The notes beneath the pieces were generated by a model. It saw nothing but the letters and a program-made list of their open reading frames with translations. It was not told the origin of the DNA and searched no databases. A DNA stretch of 64,000 bases from assembly GCF_030272615.1 (NCBI RefSeq), contig NC_081411.1, forward strand, positions 835,250,136 to 835,314,135, given 5' to 3'. This document shows, one piece after another, positions 12,274-22,990 of this stretch. Source of the DNA: Cryptomeria japonica. Taxonomy: Eukaryota; Streptophyta; Pinopsida; Cupressales; Cupressaceae. The stretch's first letter is position 1. The number at the start of each line of letters is the position of its first letter. A program made the position numbers and the translations under genes.

Positions 12274-13296
12274 TTAAATAGAAAGTTCATAGATATTATA
12301 TTGCAGATAAAGATCTTCTTCTTCATCTACAACATCCCACCATGTTGTTGTTGAAGGATTAGAATAAAATGCTTTTACTGCATTGTTTTTACAAGAACAA
12401 TCTAGTGCTTTATGCCTTGGTTTGTTACAAATATAACTGATAATCTTTTGGCTCTGTGGACGAGGATGAGAGCGTTTGCACAAATATTTGTTCTTGGGTG
12501 CATAAGAATTCTTTTTTCTGGAAGTCCTTTTTCGGAAGTGGACTTTGCTCTTTCTACGTTTCTTATGGATTTTGTAAAAGGGTTACATTCATAGGAATCA
12601 ATAAAAGTAGGGGCAATCCTTTGTGCTTCATGCTTTGTAAACTTTTGTTGATATTTACAATCATCTATAAATTTCAATATCTGATCTCTAGCAAATTGAA
12701 TCAAATTGGTAATAAGACAATCTTGTAGATTAAGATTCTGTAAATCAAGATATCTCATCACTCTATCTGAAAGATCGTATGGCAATCCTTCAAGATATTT
12801 TATTTTTGCCATTTCAATCTTCTTTTCATATCTCAATTGGTATAGAAGTTGTCTAAAATCATTTGAGTATTCTGTAAAATCTTTCAGATCACAACATTTT
12901 ATTTGTAGAATGTTTTTTTTATAATTCTTTATTTTTTGTTGACATCTTCAGGACAAAATTCATTAACCATTTCATCCATTGGGCACTTAAGAGGATCAAG
13001 GTGTTCTTGCCTATGAGAAGTTTACCCTGTTTGAGGATCAACAACTACTTGGGTTATGACCTTTTGATAGACTTTTGCATCCTTTTTTGCATTAGATTTA
13101 TTAGTCCACCAATCTCTAACAATACCCCACAAATAATTGGTAGCAAATTTACAAGTAGTTGCTTGATCAGTTCCCAAAAGAGTCCTATTATTAGAAATGT
13201 ATTGATCCAAGCTTCTATTTTTTGGTGAGGATTTTCATCTTGATCTATGTCTAAATACCAAGGTTGTATATTGAAACTTGTCCTCATCATCATCAA
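12274..13296 (-). pseudogene. pararetroviral capsid-like region with CCHC knuckle
   Basis: Fragments in two frames (13296-13022 and 12836-12274) resemble the capsid/nucleic-acid-binding region of caulimovirids. They include a Trp-rich segment GIVRDWWTNK and, near 12440, a knuckle of exact CX2CX4HX4C spacing (CYICNKPRHKALDC). A basic run follows it. The region 11944-12261 continues with an acidic and Gln/Pro-rich stretch. Broken by stops and a frameshift. Confidence 0.6.
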
Positions 13297-13845
13297 TCTA
13301 TCATATATTTTTGGCTCTTTTTTATTAAATTTGCAAGAGATTTTGAATTACTAGAGCAATTTTTTTTGGTTTTTTTTCTTGACTTATCAACCAATCTAAA
13401 GAGACAGTTAAATCATTCAAAGAATGATCTATGTCATAAAATCTACTGATCATTGTCTCATTTATGACCTTATAATGTTGTACGTGAGTAATTATGGTCT
13501 TCATATCATCTCCTGACTTATGTAAATTATTTAGAATATAATTAAACTACAACTTTAATTGTTATATAGATGTTTTTGTAATTTTCAGACTTTCATGGTT
13601 TTCCACAACAATGTTTCCTATTTTCTGTACATTATTATGTAATATTGTCACTGAATTCTTTAGAGCTAAATATTTATACAAAAATCATCTAAATTTTGCT
13701 GCAAGTGCTCACAAAACCTCGAAATGTAATTTATATGCTTGAATTCATTAGATGGCTCATTTTCTTCTGAAGTAATTGGTTGGAAGGCATACTCAAAGAG
13801 AGAAACAATACCATGTATTGTCTTTAAATTACCTCTAATGGGTGG

Positions 13846-14232
13846 TCATCTTCCATTTTTATAATAGGATGCTTCTTTCTCTTTATACCATTCAAGTTTT
13901 TCGGCTCTAGGCAATGTATAAACCGTGTGATAGAAAGGATGATTCACCTTTTGCTTTCCTTTATTTTGTGTTGTCACATGTTTTGAAATTACTCTTAAAG
14001 GATCTAGTCCCTTGTTGAGGGGGACATCGTTATCTTCTAATTCCACAAATAAATGAGCCTTCTTTCTACTGGATGATGCACTTAAACATGATCTAGCACT
14101 TTGAAATGTTTCCTCAAAAGGGTTGTAGCTACTTTTGGTTGAAAAAGATCTAGGCAGTATGCTTATGTGGTTCTGAGACACATTGTGAATAAACTTAGTA
14201 GCTTCTAGCAATTTAGTAACTACATGTTGCAT
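13846..14232 (-). pseudogene. N-terminal fragment of the pararetroviral polyprotein (unassigned)
   Basis: This 128-codon frame lies upstream of the capsid-like region on the same strand. I recognise no domain; it is Ser/Lys-rich. It ends 40 bp before the LTR of D, so the original frame probably continued across that point. Between 13300 and 13845 I see no coherent frame. Confidence 0.4.
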
Positions 14233-14274
14233 CCAATCAATTTTCCATCCTACTAGAATATCAACAGTATTTAT

Positions 14275-15198
14275 TGTTGGAAATTGACACTCAATTGGTT
14301 GGTTTCAATATGTTATCATTGATGGCAACATGGCAACATGGCAACATGGCAACATGGCAACATGGCAACATGGCAACATGTTCCGGCTTCATATTTTGGT
14401 TTAGTAGTGTATCGACACCAGCAGGTTGGAAGGAATTCTTTGGTTACCAGCAATACAGGCCGACATGGTTTATATTCAAGTTATTGGTATTGAAGGTCAA
14501 CATCATTTGGGAAGATCTGACATCAAAAATTGTTTTTGATATTCATGTATTTATGTTATTGAGCCAACATGTATATTCATATTGTAATTATCCTTGTAAG
14601 CCGACATAAGGTATGATAAATTGTAAAGGGTATATAGGTCAGTTGAATAGATCATTTTGTATATATGCAAGGATATGAATATGTAAGAATGTAATGGAGA
14701 TGCGAAATATATGAGAGAAATCATGTATGTGAGGATATTTATGTAAGAGAGTATTCTGGTAAGGGTTTAGGGTTTCAGACCGGAATAGACAGGGCTTAAT
14801 TGGAACTATATTCAGGCATAGAAGATGCTATCATTGCAGTTCAATCATTTCTCTGGATTGTAGTCTAGATTTGTATGTAGTCAGTGAGGCTTCTTTTGTG
14901 ACTGAGTAGTGTGCTTTAGGTTGTAAGCCTTCCTGCAAGTTTAGGCCCCCTATATTTTGTAATATCTCTTCATATGGCCAGTGGATTGATATTGTGGGTC
15001 ACAAATCTCACTGTGGTTGTTTCTCTTTGAGGTTTTGCATGTATAATTCTCTGTGTTATGGTACTCATTTATGTGATTGTCTTATTGGTTACTTTACTTC
15101 TTCCAATCTTATATGTACCAGTATACTGGTTTGTGATTTGTGAATGCATATTTTAATAAGGTTAAAATTGATCATTCTGGTAGAACATTGATTCATCT
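14275..15198 (+). repeat. 5' LTR of element D, left part
   Basis: The LTR begins TGTTGGAA at 14275 and is interrupted at 15198 by Copia element C. Its last 46 bp are at 60955-61000, ending TTCCAACA, a perfect 8-bp inverted match to the start. The rebuilt length is about 970 bp. It is followed at 61003 by a tRNA-Met-type primer site. The 5 bases before it (tttat) cannot be tested as a TSD because the right end of D is outside the window. Confidence 0.8.
14322..14377 (+). repeat. (ATGGCAAC)x7 tandem repeat
   Basis: Seven perfect 8-bp units lie in the first 100 bp of D's LTR, i.e. in its U3. Likely a recent slippage expansion. Confidence 0.95.
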
Positions 15199-16620
15199 TG
15201 ATGGTATAATGAAAGAATAAGTATCTGGTAGAATATTGAGAGAGGGGGGAATGAATTAGTATATTGAAAAACTAATACAAAGTTCCCAAACTCAAACTCA
15301 GTCAAGATCAATATTCATAGGAATACTTGACATTAACTGGTTTAACTATTATGACAACTTTAACAGTAAACACCTTCAATCTTGTAAACATCAACAATGC
15401 TTAATCATAACTCAATATATTCATCTCTCAATGCTTATACTTAACATGCCTTATCAGAAGTTAATCAAATCAACAAATAAGATCACAACCACAAAAGCAT
15501 TCACCACTTGACACAAATGTTTATATGTGGAAAACCCAAATAGGTAAAAACCACAGTGAGATGGGACTCACAAGGATAGCTATCTGAACTCTTTCGAAGT
15601 TCACCCTGTTAGGAGCCAAATCTTGTTAGAGCTTTACAATAAGTCTCGTTACGAACTAATTCTGGTTAGGAGTCACCCGGTTAAGGGATTTACAAATATG
15701 CCTTATTAGAAGAACAATAGACTGTTAGGAGTAACCTCGCTGGAGGATTTAAGAATCCAAGCTAATGGACCACCTTGTTAGAGGATTTAATGAGTAACCA
15801 AGCTTGTTAGAGCTTACTCGGTTAAGGGATTTTACTTCTGCTGTAATTGTTAGAAAACAACAAGTTTTCTTAATCTGTCTAAGTAGCACTATCTTTGCTT
15901 GATCAGATCCTTCTAAGCTTCAATCAGCCTTCACTCAAAGTGCAGATCCATTCACTGGTTGGGCAACCACACACTCAACAGGTTTTCTATCAACCTTGCC
16001 AACAACCTTTACAATCAACTTCATCGACCTTAAATACAAATCAATTAGGTCGGTAACACAACAAAAACCTAATTCTCATCATTGAGATTACAAACAAGTC
16101 GATTCAATCTTGACTGTTATAAATCATAACAATCTCTTCATATTCTTCAAGATAATTCCAACCGCTACATGATCACCGCTCCATTGGATTTTGTAACTCA
16201 CCACACGTTGTGCATTAAATGAAATCCACTTTTCTCCTTCCCTAAACAATAAGCAAATGCGCCAAACCAATTTGAATTTATCCTCATACAGTGATCACAT
16301 GTGTCTCCATCATTACCGCTCATCAGATAATGAACCAACAAACTTGATCAGTCAGGGTTTAACAGCTGATATGGTCTACCAGTTACATTACATAGAAAGG
16401 TTTAACCCTTCACACCGGTTCACCGGTTCAACTCACAAACTTTACATACACCGGTACAACATCTTGTACAACTCTCTTCTTACCGGTTACTAGCCAATAC
16501 CAAAAACAACAATATCAGCAATAATATGTATACCTTTTACCAATTCAATTGACATCAATGACAACATATCATTAATGTGATCTCTTATGCAAAATGCCAA
16601 ACAAACTCAAAATGCCAACA
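15199..16620 (-). repeat. 3' LTR of Copia element C
   Basis: It is homologous to 59558-60954 (same start TGATGGTATAATG, same end AAAATGCCAACA on the plus strand) with scattered substitutions and small indels: 1422 against 1397 bp. Both carry a G run (plus strand) near the start and the acgtggaaaaccc-type signature. Confidence 0.9.
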
Positions 16621-16634
16621 ATCTCCCCCTTTGG
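16621..16634 (-). other. polypurine tract of element C
   Basis: On the coding strand AAAGGGGGAGAT directly precedes the TGTTGGC start of the 3' LTR. This is the expected plus-strand priming site. Confidence 0.75.
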
Positions 16635-16981
16635 CATTGATGGAAATACAAATATCAATGCCTCTGATTGCTGCTGAGATTGGTGAATAGGAATCCTAGT
16701 TTACATAACCAAGTATTCACCTTGCTCTGTGTGTCTTCAGCCTACCACTGGTGAGTAGGAATCCTGGTTTACATTACCAAGTATTCACCTTATCAAACAC
16801 ATAATTCTTCTCCCCCTTTGACAACAATGCCAAAGTGAAAGTAAAACATGTAATTCTGCTCTCACTGTGTATCAGCATCATTCTGCAACTTGATGCTCCA
16901 CCTGTGGAATACATCAACTCCTTCATCAATCCATATAAGATTATACAAGTAATTCAGGAACTGATGCAATCAGCATCATGT

Positions 16982-18387
16982 TCAATTGACTTCATGAAGA
17001 GGGACAACCCCCAATTGACTTCTAAGATACTCAAAAGTGGTCTTAGGAAGAGGTTTGGTAAAGATATCTGCAAGCTGCTCCTTGGTAGAAACATGCTCCA
17101 AGATAACATCTTTACTTTGAACTTTTTCCCTCAAGAAGTGATATTTCAATTCAATGTGCTTAGTCCTTGCTTGCAAAACATGATTTTTAGAAATGTGTAT
17201 TGCTCTTGTATTATCACACAACATCTTTATAGGTTATGAGATTTTCATCTTCAAACCTTCCAAAATGTGCCTCATCCACATAGCTTGTGTGCAATTCATA
17301 TAAGCTGCTACATATTCAGCTTCAGCAGTAGATTATGAAGTGCAACTCTTCTTTTTACTACTCCATGAGACTAGCCTTCCTCCTAGAAAGAATGCTCCAC
17401 CGGTAGTACTCTTCTGGTCATCAATATTTCCTACCCAATCAGCATCTATGTATGCCTCAAAGTCAAAATCTCCACCATATGGATACCATATCCATAATCA
17501 ACAAAACCTTTCAGATATCTAAAGATTCTCTTAGTTGTCATTTGATGTACCTCCTTTGGGTTCTTCTGAAAACTAGCCACAATACCAACTGCATGGGCAA
17601 TATCTGGTCGACTATGAACAACATATTATAGTTTGCCAATCATTGGCTTGAATTACTTTTCATCTACAAACTTAGATGCATCTTCCTTGGATAATTTATA
17701 ACCTGTAACCATTGGCATTCCAACTGGTTTACAGTCACTCATACTGAAAGTCTTCAAAACCTCCTCCACATACTTGGATTGAGTAATGAAAATACCATTC
17801 TTCATCTGTTGTATCTATAAGCCTATGAATTTTTTTATTTCCCCTACTAATGACATCTCAAATTCATTCTTCATTTCATCTGCAAAACAATTACTCAAGT
17901 CATCATTTCCTCCAAATATAATGTCATCTACAAATTCTTCACTGACCAGTATATTATCTCCTTCAGACTTGAGATAAATGTTGTTGTCATCATTAGTTCT
18001 AGAAAATCCTATCTTCATTAGATGAGTATGAAGTTATTCATACCATGTTTTGGGTGCCTGCTTTAGTCCATACAAATCTTTATGCAGTTTGCATACCATG
18101 TCTTCCTTATTTGTCAATGCATAACCATCAGGCTGCTCTATATAAACCTCTTCTTCTAGTATCCCATTCAAGAATGCAGACTTGACATCCATTTGGTATA
18201 CTTTAAACTTCTAATGAGCTACAAATGCAAGTAGTGTTCTGACACCTTCCAGTCTTGCTACTGGTGTAAAAGTTTCTCCATAGTCTTCTCCTTCTTCTTG
18301 CGCATAACCTTTGCATACTAATCTTGCCTTATTGTGAACTACAACACCATCTTCATTTAACTTGTTTCTGAATACCCATTTAGTACC
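16982..18387 (-). pseudogene. pol: Copia RT (3' half) and RNase H of element C
   Basis: Reading from the junction at 18387, fragments encode the RT core with the FVDDIIFGGND catalytic motif (17940-17900) and then the RNase H end. The latter includes the typical HIELKYHFLRE segment and a LADIFTKPLP tail (17224-16982). Stops and shifts interrupt the frame, so it is inactive. The missing N-terminal part of RT lies on the far side of A and B (56782 onward), where the frame resumes at the split GTACCTAT site. Confidence 0.85.
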
Positions 18388-19558
18388 TGTGTCGACTTGA
18401 ATTTCATCCTCAGAATGCTACCTGCAACAAGTTAGTTTCACAAAATATAAATGGAAATGTTACAGGAAATCCAAACTCAACCAATAAAACTACATGAAAT
18501 ACATATGAAATAAAAATACTAATATTACCTTCATGGTTTATGTCTCATTGTGTCCTAACTCCACTATTCCTGGTTGCAGATGGTGTGCTCTCAGACAATG
18601 CACCGATAGCTTCCAAGATGGCATATGAAGAATGGACTGATAACTGTTAGTTAACTGATGCTATGATATGCAATACTACATGATTATGCTAAAATAATTA
18701 TGCTATATGATAATTGCTATTTGCTTCAAGATCAAAACTCACGGATGCATAAGTTTTACAAATGGTTTGCTTGAAAATGCACTTGAAGTCTAACTCTCTC
18801 TCAACTGAAGCTCTTGATTTTATAGACTTTGAGAGGATGAGATGATGTGGCTCAGATCAAGGGTCATGATCAGATCTACAGATTTGGATGGTTGTGAGCA
18901 AAGGTGAAGGTTGAGAGAAAGGAGGAAGGAGAAGACAAGTGTCACTCATCTCACCTTGACTGGGTTCCTGACTGAGGGAATCTAGGGATGGTTGGAGAAG
19001 ATTTAAGCATGATAGGACAAGTGGACTCAAGTCCTTCCTAAGATGTAGGGGGTGTTGGAGAGAATATAAGAGATGGTTATGAAATATGTGTACGTACACA
19101 ATATTCATTAAGTTTGGAAGTTGGAGATAAATGATGAATTAATATTTAAGAAATATTAATTTCCTTAGCCACATGTTTGATGAGTTGGCAAAGGGAAGAT
19201 GAAGTGAAGATGCAAGGTGAGTTGGAAAAGGGATTTAAATAATTTAGAGATTATTTAATATTTGAGACTATAGGATAGGAGAATAACTATTAAATATTAG
19301 ATATTTAATTGTTTGGAGAAGATAATTAAATATTAGATATTTAATTAACTTGGTTAGAGGAATAATTAAATATTAGATATTTAATTAATTAGAAGAATAT
19401 GATAAATGAATTAATTAAGAAAATATTAATTAATAGAAAGACACGAAAATGAATTAAATAAATTAATCTTTTCAAATTAACTATTTAATAGAAAAATAAA
19501 CATTAAATAAATATATAATATTTATTTAATCACTCATAGCCAATTTTATGTGTATACA
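18388..19558 (-). repeat. 3' LTR of element A
   Basis: It runs from TGTGTCGACTTG to TATGTGTATACA. The 19240-19540 part consists of AT-only inverted repeats of the attaaatattagatatttaat type. It is directly followed by the purine-tract complement ttttgcccctcttt (19559-19572), identical in B. Confidence 0.93.
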
Positions 19559-19572
19559 TTTTGCCCCTCTTT
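19559..19572 (-). other. polypurine tract of element A
   Basis: On the gag-pol strand AAAGAGGGGCAAAA abuts the 3' LTR. The same 14 bases occupy the same place in B (41256-41269), although the LTRs are unrelated. Confidence 0.8.
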
Positions 19573-19811
19573 GAAATGATGTCAAGACAACATTGTTTCA
19601 AAGATTAAATCAAATCTCGACAATGCGTCTGATGAAGATGAAAATCCTGATTGTGTGCCCCCTCAGGAGATTGATCGTGAAATTGTTGAAAACTTTGGTT
19701 TGAACGATTGATCTCATGATAATTGATAAAAATTTTGTTAATTAAATTAATTTGTAAAAAATAAATTAAATTGCCCCATTGAGTAGCATTAATTATTCTT
19801 CAAATAGTAAA

Positions 19812-19820
19812 TATAAAATT
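19812..19820 (+). promoter_or_regulatory. possible TATA box of the antisense PMD gene (A)
   Basis: TATAAAATT lies 83 bp before the predicted PMD start codon at 19895. B has TATAAGATA 98 bp before its PMD start. The similar position supports a promoter internal to the element; weak evidence alone. Confidence 0.35.
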
Positions 19821-20079
19821 AACCAAGGCTAATTTTAACTTCATTGTTATCCTTGTCAGCTTTGTGAAGAAAATATTTTTGGTGAGGTGGCGAAATGGTG
19901 ATTCTTGTGGAGAACCGTCATTTTGAGCATGTTCGACGATATCAGCGACCTCCCGAGTATGGTATCTGGTATGTATCTTATCTCGAGCTTTGTTTTCAAC
20001 TTGTCGTGCAACTTTTCATGTTTTAGGTGCATTTTTGTGAATTTTTAAATTTTTTTCGGGATTTTTCGGTATTAGGTTA

Positions 20080-20348
20080 GTGCCTTTGCATTTTTATTTA
20101 GCGCATATGCAATTAGGGTTAGCACATATGCATAGATTAGCACTTATGATCATTTTGTTAGTGCATATGTTAAGTATGATAGCGCATATGCTTAGGATAG
20201 CGCTTTTGCTTTGTTTGTTTGCGCTTTTGTAGCTAAAGTTAGCGCTTTTGCTTTGTTTTGCACATATGTTCATAGGGTTAGCGCATGTACTTTTGTTTAG
20301 TGCTTTTGCTCAATTGGATAGCGCAAATGTTGTAGTTTAGCACTTTTG
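20080..20348 (+). repeat. ~20-bp-pitch array of GCGCTTTTG/GCGCATATG units (A, PMD intron)
   Basis: Unit starts are 20080, 20101, 20122, 20140, 20161, 20182, 20200, 20221, 20242, 20260, 20281, 20300, 20321 and 20340. Steps are 21, 21, 18, 21, 21, 18, 21, 21, 18, 21, 19, 21 and 19 (mean 20.0). The usual unit is TTAGCGC followed by TTTTG, ATATG or AAATG. It lies inside the predicted PMD intron, in sense orientation for that gene. Confidence 0.9.
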
Positions 20349-20439
20349 CTCAAAATTGATGTTTTTGATAAGTGCAAAAGCTAAAAATTACTTTGATGAT
20401 TAGATTTAACGTGTTTGATGTGCATGTATGATGAATAGG

Positions 20440-20815
20440 GACTTGATTGATTGGTTGATTGATGTTGTTGGATAGATCAATTTGATTTGTTTTGATAGAG
20501 TAGCTCTAAGAAACCGATTTAGTGTCTAATGCAAGAGCTTAGCAAAGTTTTGATTGAACTCAGTGATTGATAGAAAACCATGATTGATAGGTTTTAAAAT
20601 GATTTGATAGCTTAAGTTGCTTGAATTTGATTTGATAGATTGATATCATAAGTTGGCTTGAGTTTGATTTGATAGATTGATAGTGTAGGTTGGCTTCAGT
20701 TTGATTTGATAGATTGATAGCGTAGGTTGGCTTCAGTTTGATTTGATAGATTGATAATGTAGGTTGGCTTCAGTTTGATTTGATAGATTGATAGTTGATG
20801 ATTGATTGAATTCTC
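20440..20815 (+). repeat. GATTTGATAGATTGATAG-type tandem repeats in the PMD intron of A
   Basis: About 50-bp units containing ggcttcagtttgatttgat recur around 20640-20800 (roughly four copies), with more degenerate gattgatt words before them. The place matches the second intronic repeat of B (42235-42470), but the sequence is different. Confidence 0.75.
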
Positions 20816-22990
20816 TTGATAAATAGGAGAAACTTGATGTTCTGCAGTGTCGAGAGAAATTACTGGTAGTATGTCATTCAGTGCCAGAGCTGACACAAGC
20901 TGAGGTTAGACATATAGATGCTTGTGGTTTACGCCATTTGTTGTATATGCTTGAGATTATGCATAATAGAGGATTGTTGACGACGTTAGCCGAGAGATGG
21001 CACAGTGAGCATAACACTTTCCACTTGCCCACTGGTGATATTAGTGTGACGCTCGAGGATGTGTATAGGATTCTACACATCCTAGTGACTGGCGAGTTAG
21101 TGCAGTATGATTTTCAGGATCATGTTGGGACAGAGGCTTGCAGAGCCGTGTTTTCTGATGATAGCATCGCTAGAGGAGAGATCCGATGGGAGGATATGGT
21201 GATGTATTACGAGACTCTCCATGTGATTCTTGTTGGTTTAATTGGAGGATTTATTTGTCCTGATAAGCGATCACGAGGTTTTGTTGTTGGATAGGGTGAG
21301 ATTCTCTTGAGTATGATGCAACATGGGGTGAGATTCTCCTAAGTATGATGCAGCATCGTACTCGATATGCTTGGGGTGTTTGTATGTTGGCACATTTATA
21401 TCATGATCTTCATCAGGTGGTGTATGATGAGAGTGCTAGTTTGTCTACTGGATGCACTTTATTGTAGATTTGGTATTGGGAGCACATTGCTATCACTTGG
21501 CCTATCCATCACAGAGTTCATGGAGAGAGGCAGCCATATGTGTATTTTTATGCAGGTATCCTTACTCAGCATAAGCTAGGTAAGATGGAGTATTGGTGTT
21601 GGGTGCTTGATTCATTGGATAACATTACCTGGAGACCATATGTTGATTGTGAGCCATGGATGGATGATGCACGGACATTACCATTTATCATGCAGAGTAG
21701 ATATCTCATTGGTTGGACTCCTTACATTGTTGAGCGACAATTGATTAGTCGCATTCTTAGACAGTTTGGTATCATCCAGCCTATGCCTACTGGTGTGACG
21801 ATATATGCTCGGCGGTATAGAGATAGATGAGATTGGGGACCTTCTTGTCATTTGAGATTGCTTGTGCAGAGTTTCTTGGTACTCCGAGAGTGGCTTATGA
21901 TATGAGATTACACATTCTTGATCCTGGGGTTACTGCAAATTATGCTCAGTACATACTAGCTCATCCATTTCCTCGTATTAATGATCCAGCAGATCCTCCT
22001 CCTAGCTCAAGAGATGAGGATCATGATTCAGATGATCCAGGTGTGAGGAGACATAGATGGAGATGAGAGCTCAGAGCTGCTCAGGACGCTAGGGGAGGTG
22101 GAGATGAGGATGGGGATGGAGGTGGTGGTGGTAGGAGACCTAGATGGAGGGGAGGTCGATTGAGAGTTCATGGAGGACCGTTTGGACCGGTTGGCAAGAT
22201 TGGGAGACCACATCCTATGGGTGGGAGGGATGTTGGACGGATTGGGAGGGAGCATGGCAGGACAGGTATGAGATCACCGAGAGGCTTGCCATTGACAGGA
22301 GGAGGTAGGGTGATTGGACTAGATGGGGGTTGTGGGAGAGGCATTGATTTTGGTCAAATTCAGCCAGACCCTAGGGTTATTGTAGCTTATGGTGGAGATG
22401 ATGAGGATCCAGAGGATCATGTTCCTCTTATTAGATGACGGATTGCGAGAGCTACTCGAATAGAGATTCTAGTAGTTAGACAGAATAGTGGTGAGGAGGG
22501 GATTGGGGTTCATGCACCATAGCAAGATGCACCAGTGCATGATATGCCAGAGTAGGATGCACCAGAGCATGATATGCTAGAGCAAAAGACCATTGATAGT
22601 CTTAGAGCATAGATTGATCAGCTTCGAGCACAGGTGCAGACTCTTATGGCTGAGAGGGATAGAGCTGCTAAGAGACAACAGGATACTCAGGGCCTACTTG
22701 ATCATATTCAGCAAGTTGGATCAGGTACTCTCTCAGCTGACACTGTTAGAGCATTAGTTCAGGCCGAGAAGGAGACTTCCCACTGGCGATGATGATATGA
22801 GGAGGCATTTGCAGAGAGCCAGAGAGCGGGTAGTTATCATACCACCGTGTTTATAGATACTAGCAGTGGTGGGGTCATGGGACCTCCTCAGAGGAGTGGT
22901 GATCATGGGAGATAGGCATCTGGAGGATCTTCGCGCCCACAGCCACAAAGACGGACAGAGTTAGGTGGTAGTGGTACAGGACAGTCGTGA

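Larger units (their letters stand above)
9430..14274 (-). mobile_element. endogenous pararetrovirus (Caulimoviridae-like), degraded
   Basis: Minus-strand fragments follow one another in caulimovirid order: an N-terminal region, a capsid-like region, a CCHC knuckle, an aspartic protease relic, reverse transcriptase and RNase H. There are no LTRs and no integrase, which argues against Ty3/gypsy. Frames are broken by many stops and shifts, so it is an old, inactive copy. Its right side is cut exactly where the LTR of element D begins (14275); the remainder, including any movement-protein region, would lie beyond D outside this window. The left end is not sharply defined. Confidence 0.75.
19895..22990 (+). 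pseudogene. plant mobile domain (PMD) gene of element A, decayed
   Basis: Homologous to the intact PMD gene of B. Predicted exon 1 begins at 19895 and encodes HFEHVRRYQRPP, matching B's HRFDRVRRFQRP. A donor follows near 19968 (GTATGT) and exon 2 starts after tctgcag at 20848. The N-terminal PMD segment (LTTLAERWHSE, TLEDVYRIL) is open to 21294, where a Trp codon of B reads TAG. A tandem duplication of about 32 bp follows, then frame breaks near 21365, 21830, 22060 and 22440. The C-terminal coiled-coil part and the stop (22988-22990) are still recognisable. In B the protein ends in the same Gly/Ser-rich manner. No functional product is expected. Confidence 0.82.

Noticed and set aside
15194-15203. 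A 5-bp target duplication for Copia element C
   Set aside because: Left flank catct and right flank cacac do not match. The right flank is a CA and poly-C tract prone to slippage, so no TSD is claimed.
20881-22438. A host aminotransferase-like PMD gene independent of element A
   Set aside because: It lies inside the LTR pair of A at the same place as the PMD gene in B, with the same intron layout, so it is element cargo.
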